64,000 bases of DNA from Streptomyces sp. CB01249 (GTDB taxonomy: Bacteria; Actinomycetota; Actinomycetes; Streptomycetales; Streptomycetaceae). Shown here piece by piece: positions 8,249 through 17,859 of this stretch. Where the stretch lies: assembly GCF_001905735.1 (NCBI RefSeq), contig NZ_LISW01000001.1, forward strand, positions 1,210,801 through 1,274,800, given 5' to 3'. The position numbers and the translations under genes are program-made. Every line of letters starts with the position of its first letter. Positions within the stretch are counted from its first letter, which is position 1. Below the pieces are notes generated by a model, which was given only the letters and a program-made list of their open reading frames with translations, did not search any database and had not been told where the DNA came from.

Positions 8249-10321
8249 ATGCCCATTCACCTGACCGCCGCAGGCGTCAGCCTGGTCGCCGACGAGACGG
8301 ACGGGCGCGTCCTGCACTGGGGGAGAGGGCTCTCCGAGGGCACCGCCCGGAGCCTGGGTGACGCGGGCGCCGGGACCTCGCTCCTCCCGCTGAACGCCCA
8401 GGTCCACCAGGGCCGCCCCGGCCTCATCGGCCACCGGGCGGGCACGGCCTGGTCGCCCTGGTTCACCCACGGCCGCACCGTTCACGCCGACGGTGCCCGG
8501 CTCACGGTGCACGCCGAGGACCCGCACAGTCGGCTGGCGTGGCGGGCGGAGTTGGAGCTGACGGCTTCCGGGCTGCTGCGGATGCGGCACGGGCTGCGCA
8601 ACACCGGGAGTGACGCGTACCAGTTGGACGAGCTGACACCGATGCTGCCGATTCCCTCGCGGGCGGTGGAGGCCATGGACTTCAGCGGCCGGTGGGCCAA
8701 GGAGCGCCAGCCCCAGCGTCATCCGCTCAGCCACGGCACGCATCTGCGGGAGAGCCGCCGGGGCCGTCCCGGTCACGACAGCCCGTATCTGGTGTCCGCC
8801 GGCACGCCCGGATTCGGCTGGGACGACGGCGAGGTCTGGTCGGTGCACCTCGCGTGGAGCGGAAACCAGCGCTCCTACGTGGAGCGCATGCCGTCCAACG
8901 GCTGCGTGATCGGCACCGGCGAACTGCTCCTGCCCGGCGAGTGCGCCCTCGCACCCGGGGAGGAATACGTGACGCCCTGGCTCTGTGCCGCGTACTCCGC
9001 GACCGGACTCAACGGCATCACGCCCCGGTTCCACGACTGGTTGCGGGCCCGCGCCCACCACCCCGACCCCGGGGCTCGGCCCCGCCCCGTCGTCCTCAAC
9101 AACTGGGAGGCCACCTACTTCGACCACGATCCGCGGCGCCTCATGCCGCTGGTCGAGCGTGCGGCGGAGGTGGGCGTCGAGCGCTTCGTCCTGGACGACG
9201 GCTGGTTCCTCGGCCGACGCGACGACACCGCGGGTCTGGGGGACTGGTACGTCGACCCGGACGTCTGGCCGGACGGGCTCGACCCGCTGATCCGTCATGT
9301 CCGGGCGCACGGCATGGAGTTCGGGCTCTGGTGCGAGCCGGAGATGGTGAACCCCGACTCCCGGCTCCTGCGGGAGCACCCCGACTGGGCGCTGCACGCC
9401 GCCGACCGGCTCCCGCCGGACTGGCGCAACCAGCAGGTGCTCGACCTGTGCCGGCCGGAGGCGTACGCCTATCTGCTGGAGCGGTTCGACGCGCTGCTCT
9501 CCACCTACGACATCGCCTACCTCAAATGGGACCACAACCGCGACCTGGTCGAGCCGGGCCACGAGGGCCGCGCCGCCGTCCGGGCCCAGACCGGCGCCGC
9601 GTACCGGCTCCTGGCCGAGTTGCGCGGGCGCCACCCCGGTGTGGAGATCGAGAGCTGCGCGTCGGGCGGCGGCCGCGTGGACCTGGGCATCCTGGAACAC
9701 ACCGACCGGGTGTGGACCTCCGACTGCAACGACGCCCTGGAACGGCAGGAGATCCAGCGGGGCACCAACCTGCTGCTGCCCCTGGAACTGACCGGCGCCC
9801 ACGTCGGACCGACCACCTGCCACAGCACCGGCCGTACGCACACCCTCGCCTTCCGCGCCGCGACCGCACTGTTCGGGCACTTCGGTATCGAGTGGGACAT
9901 CACCACCGCCACCGACGCCGAGCGCGCCGAACTCGCCGCCTGGGTAGGGGAGTACAAGCGCCACCGCACCCTGCTGCACACCGGACGCCTCTACCGCCAC
10001 GAGAGCCCCGACGACGATGCCGCCGCGCTCACCGCCGTCGTCGCCCCCGACGGCAGCGAGGCCCTGCTCGCGTATGCCCAACTCACCGCGACCCGCGCGG
10101 AGATCCCGGCCCGCGCCCGCTTCACCGGCCTCGACCCGGACGGTCTCTACCGCCTCACCCCGGTCGGCCCCCCGGCCTCTGCGGACGGGCCGCGCCCGGC
10201 TCCTCGCCCGTCCCCGGAACAGACCGAGGTCACGGGTGAGTTCCTGGCCGAAATCGGCCTCCAACTGCCGCGCCCGCACCCGGAGTCGGCGTTGGTTCTG
10301 CACGCCGTCCAGATCAGTTGA
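8249..10321 (+). CDS. Alpha-galactosidase, GH36
   Basis: Cytoplasmic retaining alpha-galactosidase that removes terminal galactose from raffinose/melibiose-type sugars, about 690 residues. It has an N-terminal beta-sandwich (1-290), then the barrel opening with VVLNNWEATYFDHD. The LDDGWFLGRRDD and LWCEPEMVNPDS motifs are present. The nucleophile Asp is near residue 428 in YLKWDHNRD, and the acid/base Asp near 492 in VWTSDCNDALERQ. A small C-terminal beta domain follows. The start is ATG 8249, preceded by GGGGTGG; GTG 8234 is an in-frame alternative. It is probably repressed by the divergent ROK protein. Confidence 0.93.
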   Translation: MPIHLTAAGVSLVADETDGRVLHWGRGLSEGTARSLGDAGAGTSLLPLNAQVHQGRPGLIGHRAGTAWSPWFTHGRTVHADGARLTVHAEDPHSRLAWRAELELTASGLLRMRHGLRNTGSDAYQLDELTPMLPIPSRAVEAMDFSGRWAKERQPQRHPLSHGTHLRESRRGRPGHDSPYLVSAGTPGFGWDDGEVWSVHLAWSGNQRSYVERMPSNGCVIGTGELLLPGECALAPGEEYVTPWLCAAYSATGLNGITPRFHDWLRARAHHPDPGARPRPVVLNNWEATYFDHDPRRLMPLVERAAEVGVERFVLDDGWFLGRRDDTAGLGDWYVDPDVWPDGLDPLIRHVRAHGMEFGLWCEPEMVNPDSRLLREHPDWALHAADRLPPDWRNQQVLDLCRPEAYAYLLERFDALLSTYDIAYLKWDHNRDLVEPGHEGRAAVRAQTGAAYRLLAELRGRHPGVEIESCASGGGRVDLGILEHTDRVWTSDCNDALERQEIQRGTNLLLPLELTGAHVGPTTCHSTGRTHTLAFRAATALFGHFGIEWDITTATDAERAELAAWVGEYKRHRTLLHTGRLYRHESPDDDAAALTAVVAPDGSEALLAYAQLTATRAEIPARARFTGLDPDGLYRLTPVGPPASADGPRPAPRPSPEQTEVTGEFLAEIGLQLPRPHPESALVLHAVQIS

Positions 10322-10328
10322 CGGTACG

Positions 10329-11846
10329 TCAGCACAGCAGTGCCGTGCGCAGGTCCAGGCGGTTGTCCAGGCGGGACAGATCGCGGCCGGTGAGGAGTTC
10401 GATGCGCTGGACGCGGTAGTGGACCGTGTTGACGTGGACGTGCAGGGCCTCCGCGGTGCGGGCCCAGGAGCAGTCGTGGTCCAGGAACGCCTGCAAGGTC
10501 TCCAGGAGCATGGGGCCCGACTTCGGGCCGGCGGCCACGAGCGGGCCCAGGACCGTCTCGCGGTACACCTTCCGTACGTCGGCGGGAACCCCGGCCAACA
10601 GCACCGCCAGGCCGCCGAGTTCGCCCTGCACGACGACCGGCCGAGTGTCCGGCGCCGGGGAGCGGGCCGCCGCGAGGGCGTACCGGGCCTGCATCAGCGC
10701 CGTGTTCAGCCCGGCGGCGGTGGCGACCGGTGCGCTGACTCCGGCCCGCCAGGCGCTCTGCGGCCGGCAGTCCCGGATCAGGGGCCCGATCTCGCGCAGC
10801 CGCTCCCCGATCCCGGCCGCCGCGTCCCCCGTGTGCGCGACCACCGCCGTCGCCTCGTCGCCGGCGCCCCGGGCCACGGCGAACGTCACCGACCGCAGAT
10901 GGGCCAGCGCCTCACCGAGGGCAGCGGTGCCGTCGTCCCCGGGTTCCAGCGCCGCCGTCACCACGGTGTACGAGGACATCCCGGCCAGGTCGCACGCCTC
11001 CAGCGCGCCCCGCAGGCCGTCCGGATCGGGGCGCAGGGCGCCGACGGCGGCCACGAGCCGGGCGGCGGCGGTGTCGCGCGCCGCCCGGTGCTGGTCGCGG
11101 CGGCGCCGGAACCTGCCGAGCAGCCCGGATATCTCCTCCAGCACGCGGGGCGGCACCTGCTCGCCCTCGGGGAGGTGCAGGTACCAGGTGTCGAAGGCCG
11201 TGCTCTCCGACTCGACGCGCACCGTCGTGCCCCGCCCGCCGCGCAGGGCCTCCGCGGCCCGGGGCGCGGGCAGGCGCGGCGCGCCGCCGGTCCGGGCGAC
11301 GGTCCGGCCGCTGCTGGTGAGCAGATGGCAGGCGGGCGCCCCGAGGTGGGCGAACGCGCGGTCGAGCAGCTCCCCGGCCTCCGCCCCGCCCTCCAGTGCG
11401 TGGTCCAGGTCCCGGCGCACGTTCTCCGGCAGGGCGTGATGGTCGCCGGGGCGGCCGCTGAGGTCGCCCCACTGGCGCAGATAGACGGCTTCGGTCACGG
11501 CCCGGAAGCTGGTCTGCGGGGGTACGGCGATGAGCGCCACGCGGAACTTCCGGCAGGCGTCCACGAGCTGGCGCGGCACCTCCCCGTGGGTCTCCTCACC
11601 GGCCAGCAGCGCCACGGCGCCCGCCTCCCGCAGCGCCGACACGAAGCGGTCCGTCCGCCCCGGCCCGCCCTCCGGGGTCCACCACACGAGACCGCTCAGC
11701 ACCACCTCGCCCCGCTGGAGGAAGCGGGCCGGGTCCTCCAGATCCGTCGCGGTGACTCCGGCGATCTCCTGGCCGAGCAGGGTCTCGTCGCCCCAGACGA
11801 GGGACAGATCCAGACGGTCCATCCGGAGGAGGTGGTCGACGTGCAT
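10329..11846 (-). CDS. PucR-family purine-catabolism regulator
   Basis: Transcription factor of about 505 residues. The N-terminal PucR ligand domain (about 1-125, LLRMDRLDLSLVWGDETLLGQEI) is followed by a GGDEF-like central region and a C-terminal HTH. The HTH reads LLETLQAFLDHDCSWARTAE then ALHVHVNTVHYRVQRIELL. I chose ATG 11846 (AAGGAGT upstream) over the longer frame to 11888. It diverges from the xanthine-dehydrogenase genes, which fits a purine-responsive regulator of that operon. It is convergent with the GH36 gene, with 7 bases between stops. Confidence 0.88.
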   Translation of the reverse strand: MHVDHLLRMDRLDLSLVWGDETLLGQEIAGVTATDLEDPARFLQRGEVVLSGLVWWTPEGGPGRTDRFVSALREAGAVALLAGEETHGEVPRQLVDACRKFRVALIAVPPQTSFRAVTEAVYLRQWGDLSGRPGDHHALPENVRRDLDHALEGGAEAGELLDRAFAHLGAPACHLLTSSGRTVARTGGAPRLPAPRAAEALRGGRGTTVRVESESTAFDTWYLHLPEGEQVPPRVLEEISGLLGRFRRRRDQHRAARDTAAARLVAAVGALRPDPDGLRGALEACDLAGMSSYTVVTAALEPGDDGTAALGEALAHLRSVTFAVARGAGDEATAVVAHTGDAAAGIGERLREIGPLIRDCRPQSAWRAGVSAPVATAAGLNTALMQARYALAAARSPAPDTRPVVVQGELGGLAVLLAGVPADVRKVYRETVLGPLVAAGPKSGPMLLETLQAFLDHDCSWARTAEALHVHVNTVHYRVQRIELLTGRDLSRLDNRLDLRTALLC

Positions 11847-11880
11847 ACGGACTCCTTGCGCGGTCACGGGGCGAGCCCGC

Positions 11881-11907
11881 ACTCGCATTCACGAGGCGAA
11901 TGCGAGT
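11881..11907. promoter_or_regulatory. Perfect inverted repeat, candidate PucR operator
   Basis: ACTCGCATTC and GAATGCGAGT form perfect 10-base arms around a 7-base spacer, with a further GATGC-rich element just downstream (to about 11925). It lies in the 224-base gap between the divergent pucR-like and xdh-like genes, 35-60 bases upstream of the regulator start. Confidence 0.6.
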
Positions 11908-12070
11908 AATCGCATCGTAGATGCAAAGCCGCAGGCGGAAAACGGCTCTTGTTTGATCCTCCAGGCGCAGGGGGTCGGAGGTGGACGTTTTCCGGGTTCG
12001 CGTCCAGTCGTGTCCGGACATTCCGGGGGCTTCACTGGCTCGAAGACATCGGTCGGAGGGCTGGGGCGGC

Positions 12071-12907
12071 ATGGATCTGAACACGATCACCGACGTGCGG
12101 GACGCGCGGCTGCGCGAGCCGTGGCGGGCCGGAGACGCCTGGCTGGGAGGAGGGACCTATCTGTTCTCGGAGCCGCAGCCGCACCTGCGCCGGCTGGTCG
12201 ACCTGAGCCGGATGGGCTGGGAGCCCCTGACGCGCCACCCGGACGGTTCGCTGGAGATCTCCGCGACCTGCACGATCGCCCAGCTGTCCCGCTACGGGCG
12301 GCGCTCGCTGCACGCGCCCGCCGCCCCGCTCTTCGAGCAGTGCTGCCGCGCCTTCCTCGCCTCGTTCAAGATCTGGAACATGGCGACCGTCGGCGGGAAC
12401 CTGTGCAACGGCCTGCCGGCCGGGCCGATGATCTCGCTGACGGCCGCGCTCGACGGCAGCTGCCTGCTCCGGGCGCAGGACGGCTCCGTCCGCGAGGTGA
12501 AGGTGGCCGAATTCATCCGGGGCGCGGGCCGCAAGGACCTCGCCGAGGGCGAACTGCTGCGCTCGGTCACGCTGCCCGGCCGGGCACTGGAGTGCCGCAC
12601 GGCCTTCCGGCAGGCGTCGCTGTACGGGCTCGGCCGCTCCGGCGCACTCGTCATCGGCACGCTCGATCCGGTGGACGGCTCCCTCGCCGTCACCGTCACC
12701 GCCGCGACCACCAGGCCCTTCCGGTTCTGGTTCCCGCTGCCGCCGACGGCCGGGCGGCTGCGGTCCGCGATTGACTCGGCGGTGTCCGGCACCGAGTGGT
12801 TCGACGACATCCACGGACTGCCCGAGTGGCGCCGCCACATGGGGCTGCGCCTCGCCGAAGAGGTCCGCCGCGAGCTGACCGAAGCGCCCGGGAGGGACGA
12901 CCGATGA
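12071..12907 (+). CDS. Xanthine-dehydrogenase-type FAD-binding subunit
   Basis: FAD subunit (CoxM/XdhB type, 278 residues) of a molybdenum hydroxylase. It passes electrons from the iron-sulfur clusters to FAD. The FAD-binding motif AWLGGGTYLFSEPQP is at about residues 24-38. WNMATVGGNLCNGLPAG near 105 is the second FAD loop, and the CO-dehydrogenase flavoprotein C-terminal region follows. ATG 12071 is chosen because GGAGGGC precedes it and the domain begins at once. Its stop overlaps the next start by 4 bases (ATGA), so the two subunits are co-translated. Confidence 0.9.
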   Translation: MDLNTITDVRDARLREPWRAGDAWLGGGTYLFSEPQPHLRRLVDLSRMGWEPLTRHPDGSLEISATCTIAQLSRYGRRSLHAPAAPLFEQCCRAFLASFKIWNMATVGGNLCNGLPAGPMISLTAALDGSCLLRAQDGSVREVKVAEFIRGAGRKDLAEGELLRSVTLPGRALECRTAFRQASLYGLGRSGALVIGTLDPVDGSLAVTVTAATTRPFRFWFPLPPTAGRLRSAIDSAVSGTEWFDDIHGLPEWRRHMGLRLAEEVRRELTEAPGRDDR

Positions 12908-15687
12908 GCTACGAACTCCACGTCAACGGACGGACGTCCGAGGAGGAGCCCCGCGCAGGCCAGTGCCTGCGGACCTATCTGCGCGAACGCGGCTGGTTCG
13001 GGGTGAAGAAGGGCTGCGACGCGGGTGACTGCGGCGCCTGCACCGTCCACGTCGACGGCGAGCCCGTGCACAGCTGCCTCTACCCGGCGGCACGCGCCGC
13101 AGGCCGTACGGTGACGACCGTCGAGGGCCTGGCCACGCCGGACGGCGAACTCCACCCCGTCCAGCGCAAGTTCCTCGACGCGCAGGGCTACCAGTGCGGG
13201 TTCTGCACCGCCGGGTTCCTGATGACCACGGCCGCCCTGGAGGCGGAACGCGGCACCGAGCACGACGACGGCAAACTGGACGACCTGCCGCGCGCGTTCA
13301 AGGGCAACCTGTGCCGCTGCACCGGATACCGGGCGATCGAGGACGCGGTACAAGGGGTGCGGCACACCGAACGCCCGTGCGCCGGGCAGGCGGTGGGGCG
13401 GAACGTCGGCGCACCGGCCGGGCCGCAGATCGTCACCGGCACCGCCCGCTACACCTTCGACACCGAGGTCCCCGGCCTGCTCCACATGAAGCTGCTGCGC
13501 TCACCGCACCCGCACGCCCGGATCCTCGCCATCGACACGGCCGCCGCGCTGCGCGTGCCCGGGGTCGTCGCCGTACTCACCCACGAGGACGCCCCGGACA
13601 CGCTGTACTCGTCGGCCCGCCACGAGCACCCCACCGAGGACCCCGACGACACCCGGGTCCTGGACGACGTCGTCCGGTACGTGGGCCAGCGCGTCGCGGC
13701 CGTCGTCGCGGACGGCGAGCAGGCAGCCGAGGAGGGGTGCCGCCGGATCGAGGTGACGTACGAGGTGCTGCCCCATGTCACCGACCCGGAGGAGGCGATG
13801 CGCCCCGGCGCGCCCGTCATCCACGCCGGGAAGGGCCCCGAGGTGCGCATCGCCCGGGTCGCGGACAACGTGGCGGGCGAGGTGCACGGCGAGACCGGCT
13901 CCGTCGAGGACGGGTTCGCCGAGGCGGACATCGTCCACGAGGAGACGTTCCGGACCCAGCGGGTGCAGCACGCCAGCCTGGAGACCCACGGCTGCGTCGC
14001 GTACTTCGAGCCGAAGGAGGACGGCACGGGGGAGCGGCTGACCGTACGCTCCTCGACCCAGACCCCGTTCCTGACCCGCCGGGCGCTCTGCGCGCTGTAC
14101 GGACTGCCCGAGGACGAGGTACGGGTGGTCGCGGGGCGGGTCGGCGGCGGCTTCGGCGGCAAGCAGGAGATGCTCACCGAGGACATCGTCGCTCTCGCCG
14201 CGCTCAGGCTCCGGCGGCCGGTGAAGCTGGAGTACACCCGCGCCGAGCAGTTCTACGGTGCCACCACCCGCCATCCGTTCCTCATCGGCGTCAAGGCCGG
14301 GGTCCGCAGGGACGGCACGCTCACCGCCCTGCAGATGCGGGTGGTGTCGAACACGGGCGCCTACGGCAACCACGGTCCGGCGGTGATGTTCCACAGCGTC
14401 GGTGAGTCGTTCGCGGTGTACCGGGCCCCGCACAAGAAGGTCGACGCGTACTCCGTGTACACCAACGTCGTCCCGGCCGGTGCCTTCCGGGGCTACGGCC
14501 TCGGCCAGGTCACCTTCGCCGTGGAGTCGGTCATGGACGAACTCGCGCGGCGCCTCGGCATGGACCCGCTGGTGTTCCGCGAGAAGAACATCATCGGCCC
14601 CGGCGAGGCCATGATCAGCCCGATCGGCGAGGAGGAGGACCTCCACATCGCCTCGTACGGGCTCGACCAGTGCCTGTCCGTCGTACGCCGGGCCATCGCC
14701 GAGGACCGCAGCGCCGACGACGTCCCCGAGGGGTGGCTGACCGGCCAGGGCACCGGCATGGCGATGATCGCCACCGGTCCGCCCGGCGGCCACTACGCCG
14801 ACGCCCGGGTCTCGCTCCTGGCCGACGGGACGTACGACATCGCCGTCGGCACCGCGGAGTTCGGCAGCGGCACCACCACCGTGCACAAACAGCTCACCGC
14901 GGGGGCCCTCAACACCACCGAGGACCGCATCGCGATCCGCCAGTCCGACACGGACGTCGTCCGCCACGACACCGGCGCCTTCGGCTCGGCCGGAACCGTC
15001 GTCGCGGGCAAGGCGGTGCTCCTCGCCGCGACCTCCCTCGAACAGCGCCTGCGGACCCTGGCCGCCCGCCACACCGGAGTCGCCCGGCACCTGTGCGTGC
15101 TCGGCGCGGAGTCCGTCGACTGCGCCGGGCGGCTCGTCACGCTCAAGGAACTGTACGAGGCGGGGCACGCCCTCGGCGCGGCGGACGAGCTCGCGGCCGA
15201 CGGGCACTGGGGCGGCTCGCCGCGCTCGGTCGCCTTCAACGCCCAGTGGTTCCGGATCGCCGTCGACCCCGGCACCGGCGAGATCCGCATCCTGCGCAGC
15301 GTCCACGCCGCCGACGCCGGGAAGGTCATGAACCCGATGCAGTGCCGCGGCCAGGTCGAGGGCGGAGTGGCCCAGGCGCTGGGCGCGACGCTCTTCGAGA
15401 CCGTCCGGGTCGACGACCGGGGCGAGGTCACCACGGCCGCGTTCCGCCGCTACCGGCTGCCCCAGTACGCCGACGTCCCCCGGACCGAGGTGCACTTCAC
15501 GGAGACCTCCGACTCGATCGGCCCGCTCGGCGCCAAGTCCATGAGCGAGAGCCCCTTCAACCCGGTCGCGCCCGCGTTCGCCAACGCCCTGCGGGACGCC
15601 ACGGGCATCCGCTTCACCGAGCTGCCGGTGACCCGCGACCGGGTGTGGCTGGCGCTGAACCTGCGGGCGGAGGGGGTCGGCCGATAG
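12904..15687 (+). CDS. Molybdenum hydroxylase: fused 2Fe-2S and molybdopterin subunits (xanthine dehydrogenase-like)
   Basis: Fused protein of 927 residues. Residues 1-75 are a plant-type ferredoxin (CDAGDCGACTVHVDG). Residues 80-160 are the second 2Fe-2S domain (QCGFCTAGF and GNLCRCTGYRAIEDA). From 175 on it is the large Mo-cofactor subunit with the GRVGGGFGGKQE motif, GAFRGYGLGQ, GTAEFGSGTTT and a C-terminal GAKSMSESPFNP holding the active-site Glu. With the preceding FAD subunit this makes a complete hydroxylase, likely acting on hypoxanthine/xanthine given the PucR neighbour. Fusion of the small and large subunits is the notable feature. No XdhC-type insertion chaperone is seen here. Confidence 0.9.
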   Translation: MSYELHVNGRTSEEEPRAGQCLRTYLRERGWFGVKKGCDAGDCGACTVHVDGEPVHSCLYPAARAAGRTVTTVEGLATPDGELHPVQRKFLDAQGYQCGFCTAGFLMTTAALEAERGTEHDDGKLDDLPRAFKGNLCRCTGYRAIEDAVQGVRHTERPCAGQAVGRNVGAPAGPQIVTGTARYTFDTEVPGLLHMKLLRSPHPHARILAIDTAAALRVPGVVAVLTHEDAPDTLYSSARHEHPTEDPDDTRVLDDVVRYVGQRVAAVVADGEQAAEEGCRRIEVTYEVLPHVTDPEEAMRPGAPVIHAGKGPEVRIARVADNVAGEVHGETGSVEDGFAEADIVHEETFRTQRVQHASLETHGCVAYFEPKEDGTGERLTVRSSTQTPFLTRRALCALYGLPEDEVRVVAGRVGGGFGGKQEMLTEDIVALAALRLRRPVKLEYTRAEQFYGATTRHPFLIGVKAGVRRDGTLTALQMRVVSNTGAYGNHGPAVMFHSVGESFAVYRAPHKKVDAYSVYTNVVPAGAFRGYGLGQVTFAVESVMDELARRLGMDPLVFREKNIIGPGEAMISPIGEEEDLHIASYGLDQCLSVVRRAIAEDRSADDVPEGWLTGQGTGMAMIATGPPGGHYADARVSLLADGTYDIAVGTAEFGSGTTTVHKQLTAGALNTTEDRIAIRQSDTDVVRHDTGAFGSAGTVVAGKAVLLAATSLEQRLRTLAARHTGVARHLCVLGAESVDCAGRLVTLKELYEAGHALGAADELAADGHWGGSPRSVAFNAQWFRIAVDPGTGEIRILRSVHAADAGKVMNPMQCRGQVEGGVAQALGATLFETVRVDDRGEVTTAAFRRYRLPQYADVPRTEVHFTETSDSIGPLGAKSMSESPFNPVAPAFANALRDATGIRFTELPVTRDRVWLALNLRAEGVGR

Positions 15688-15834
15688 ACCCGGGTCATGC
15701 CAGGCCCGTACTCGTACATAGCTCAGAAATGCGAGCCGAAGAGGCGACCTGGCATGGCAATCGCGGTTCACCGCTCCGGCGGTCGGGTATCACTGCGCGC
15801 AGCCGCCTCACCGACCGCCGCGAGGGGACCGACG

Positions 15835-16329
15835 ATGAACCGACCGAGTACCGCCCCGCGCCCCACGCCCACGGGCACCTTCGCGCTCTGGGGCGACCTG
15901 GCCGATCCGGTCACCCTGTCCGTCGCCCGGCTGCGGCGGGACTGGGAGCAGCACCGGGCCGAGGTCGTCTTCGACTGCGCGACCTCCGGCCCGCAGCGCC
16001 ACACCTTCGCCGGACCGCTGCTGCGCGAGGTGGTGGCCGCCACCCTGCCCGGTTTCGCCCCGCTCCGCCGCAAGGAGCGCTCGCGCTTCCTGCTCGCGGT
16101 GAGCGGCGGCGACGGCCACCACACCGTCCTGTCCTGGGCGGAGATCGACGCGGACTTCGGCAACGCGCCGGTCCTGCTCGCCACCCGCATGGACGGCCAC
16201 GACCTGGACGAGGCCGGTACGCAGCTCGTCGTCCCGTCCGACCGGTGCGGCGCGCGCTACGTCAGCGCCGTCACCGGCATCTGGCTCGGCTGCCACCACC
16301 GCGAGGAGGCCGTCCCCGCGGTGGTGTGA
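15835..16329 (+). CDS. Sulfite-oxidase-fold molybdopterin-binding protein (small)
   Basis: A 164-residue cytoplasmic protein resembling the oxidoreductase molybdopterin-binding domain (sulfite oxidase/YedY fold). Visible hallmarks are FDCATSGPQRHTFAGPLLREVV, LLAVSGGDGHHTVLSWAEID and LVVPSDRCGARYVSAVTG. I do not see the usual Mo-ligand Cys context (QCxGN), so it may have lost redox activity. ATG 15835 with GAGGGGA upstream is preferred to the longer frame from 15697. It follows the xdh-like operon by 147 bases and may be linked through the shared cofactor. Confidence 0.7.
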   Translation: MNRPSTAPRPTPTGTFALWGDLADPVTLSVARLRRDWEQHRAEVVFDCATSGPQRHTFAGPLLREVVAATLPGFAPLRRKERSRFLLAVSGGDGHHTVLSWAEIDADFGNAPVLLATRMDGHDLDEAGTQLVVPSDRCGARYVSAVTGIWLGCHHREEAVPAVV

Positions 16330-16336
16330 CCGTGCC

Positions 16337-17749
16337 TCAGGCGCCCCAGCGCAGGGCGATCGTGTCGCCGACACCGATGGACCGGTTGCGCGCGGCCGTG
16401 GTGAAGGCCGATCCGTCGACGCTCGCCTTCCAGGTGCTGGAACCGCTGTTGGCCTTGCCGTTGAGCGAGGTGAGCTGCCCGGTCCCGGAGGACGGGGTGA
16501 CGCCGCTGACGCAGCCGGACGGGGTGGCCGCACTCGTGGCCGCGTCGAGAACCGCTCCGAGCGTGGTCGTGGACCCGGTCGGGGTGAGGGCGACGGAGCA
16601 CACCTTCAGGCTGCCCGTGCCGTCGTCCACGGTCAGCGCGAAGGACGTCGCGGTGCCCGAGGTCAGGGCGGCCTGGCCCACCCACTGGGGTGCGCCCGAG
16701 GTGACCGGAGTCGGCGGGGTCGCCGTGAAGCCGCCGCCCGCCACCGCGCGCAGCCCGTCGATCGACGCGTACGCCTGCGGGGTGGTGTCGGTGGGCAGGT
16801 ACTTGAACCCGCCACCGGGGTTGAATTGCTGGCCGATCAGGAAGTCGACCGGGGTCTTGCCCTTGCTGGTGAGGAAGTCGCCGGTCTGGGGGTTGATCCC
16901 GCAGGCGTTGAGACCGGAGACCGCCCAGCCGTTGGAGTCCGTGTTGACGCCGAACATGGCGTCGAACGCACCGGTGTTGGCGATCAGCTTGCCCTTGAGG
17001 AACGTCTTCGCCTGGACGATGTCCGGGTCGGTGTTCGCGACGCCCGACACGCAGAGCGCGGCCATCGCGGCGCCGGTCATGTCGATGTCGCTGTCGGCCG
17101 CCAGCGCGCCCGGATCGCCCTCGGCCTTGCTGTAGTTCCAGCCGCCGTCGTCGTGCTGGTTGGCCCGGATGCGGCTGATCACCGCGTCGCGCAGGGACTG
17201 CGGGACGCGTATCTGGCCGGCGGTGGTTCTGGCGCCGTTCAGCGCGAGCGCCGCGAACACCGTGCCGTTGAAGTTCGCGGACGGGCCGAAGTAGCCGGGC
17301 TCGGCGGTCTGCCAGTACCGGTACATGTCCGCGACGAGGTTGCGTGCCGCCGAGACGCGTGCGGGGTCGATGCCCGCCGCGTAGGCGTTGAGGGCGGCCC
17401 GCTCGTAGTCGGTGACGACGGGGGACGCGGAGGGCCAGGCGCTGGTGGCCAGGAGGTTTCTGTACACCGTCCGCGCGTTCTTGGTCGCGTCGCCCCCGGG
17501 GGTGACGTCCACTGCGGCGGTGCCCGCCGCCGCGAGCGCGCTGAAGGCCCACTCGTTGGACAGGCCGGTGCCCGCGTACGAACCGTCGGGCTGCTGAAGG
17601 GACTTGAGGTACGTCACACCGTTCGTCTTGGACGTGGCGATCTGCGCGGGCGTGGCGGTCGCCGCGGCCGGCAGGGTGGTGAGCGCGAACGCGCCCAGTG
17701 CGGCGACCGCGGTGAGGGCGGTGCGGTGGACAAGGGCGGGACGGGGCAT
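16337..17749 (-). CDS. Secreted transcobalamin-like protein (alpha/alpha barrel + beta domain)
   Basis: Exported protein of 470 residues: signal peptide (1-30, ending AAATA), then helical prenyltransferase/squalene-cyclase-type repeats (about 35-335; LQQPDGSYAGTGLSNEW, RANQHDDGGWNYSKAEGD, FNPGGGFKYL). A C-terminal domain (350-470) contains TTLGAVLDAATSAA, SLNGKANSGSSTWKASVDG and IGVGDTIALRWG, the pattern of the DUF4430/transcobalamin beta domain. Barrel plus beta domain is the layout of human intrinsic factor and transcobalamin. There is no lipobox or C-terminal anchor, so it is probably released. It lies behind its own cobalamin riboswitch. B12 capture is inferred, not shown. ATG 17749 with CTGGAG upstream; the longer frame is rejected. 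Confidence 0.8.
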   Translation of the reverse strand: MPRPALVHRTALTAVAALGAFALTTLPAAATATPAQIATSKTNGVTYLKSLQQPDGSYAGTGLSNEWAFSALAAAGTAAVDVTPGGDATKNARTVYRNLLATSAWPSASPVVTDYERAALNAYAAGIDPARVSAARNLVADMYRYWQTAEPGYFGPSANFNGTVFAALALNGARTTAGQIRVPQSLRDAVISRIRANQHDDGGWNYSKAEGDPGALAADSDIDMTGAAMAALCVSGVANTDPDIVQAKTFLKGKLIANTGAFDAMFGVNTDSNGWAVSGLNACGINPQTGDFLTSKGKTPVDFLIGQQFNPGGGFKYLPTDTTPQAYASIDGLRAVAGGGFTATPPTPVTSGAPQWVGQAALTSGTATSFALTVDDGTGSLKVCSVALTPTGSTTTLGAVLDAATSAATPSGCVSGVTPSSGTGQLTSLNGKANSGSSTWKASVDGSAFTTAARNRSIGVGDTIALRWGA

Positions 17750-17859
17750 GGCGTGCTCCAGGGTGAAGGGACGCCGACCCGCCCGGCGGCCGGCCCTTTC
17801 GAGCGCACGCAGCGGACTTGGCCGCCGTCCGCGAACGCGTGGACCGACTTCCAGATAGC

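Noticed and set aside
13501..15771. 756-codon minus-strand frame
   Set aside because: Antisense to the molybdenum hydroxylase gene; low-complexity Arg/Gly/Val/Asp composition typical of shadow frames.
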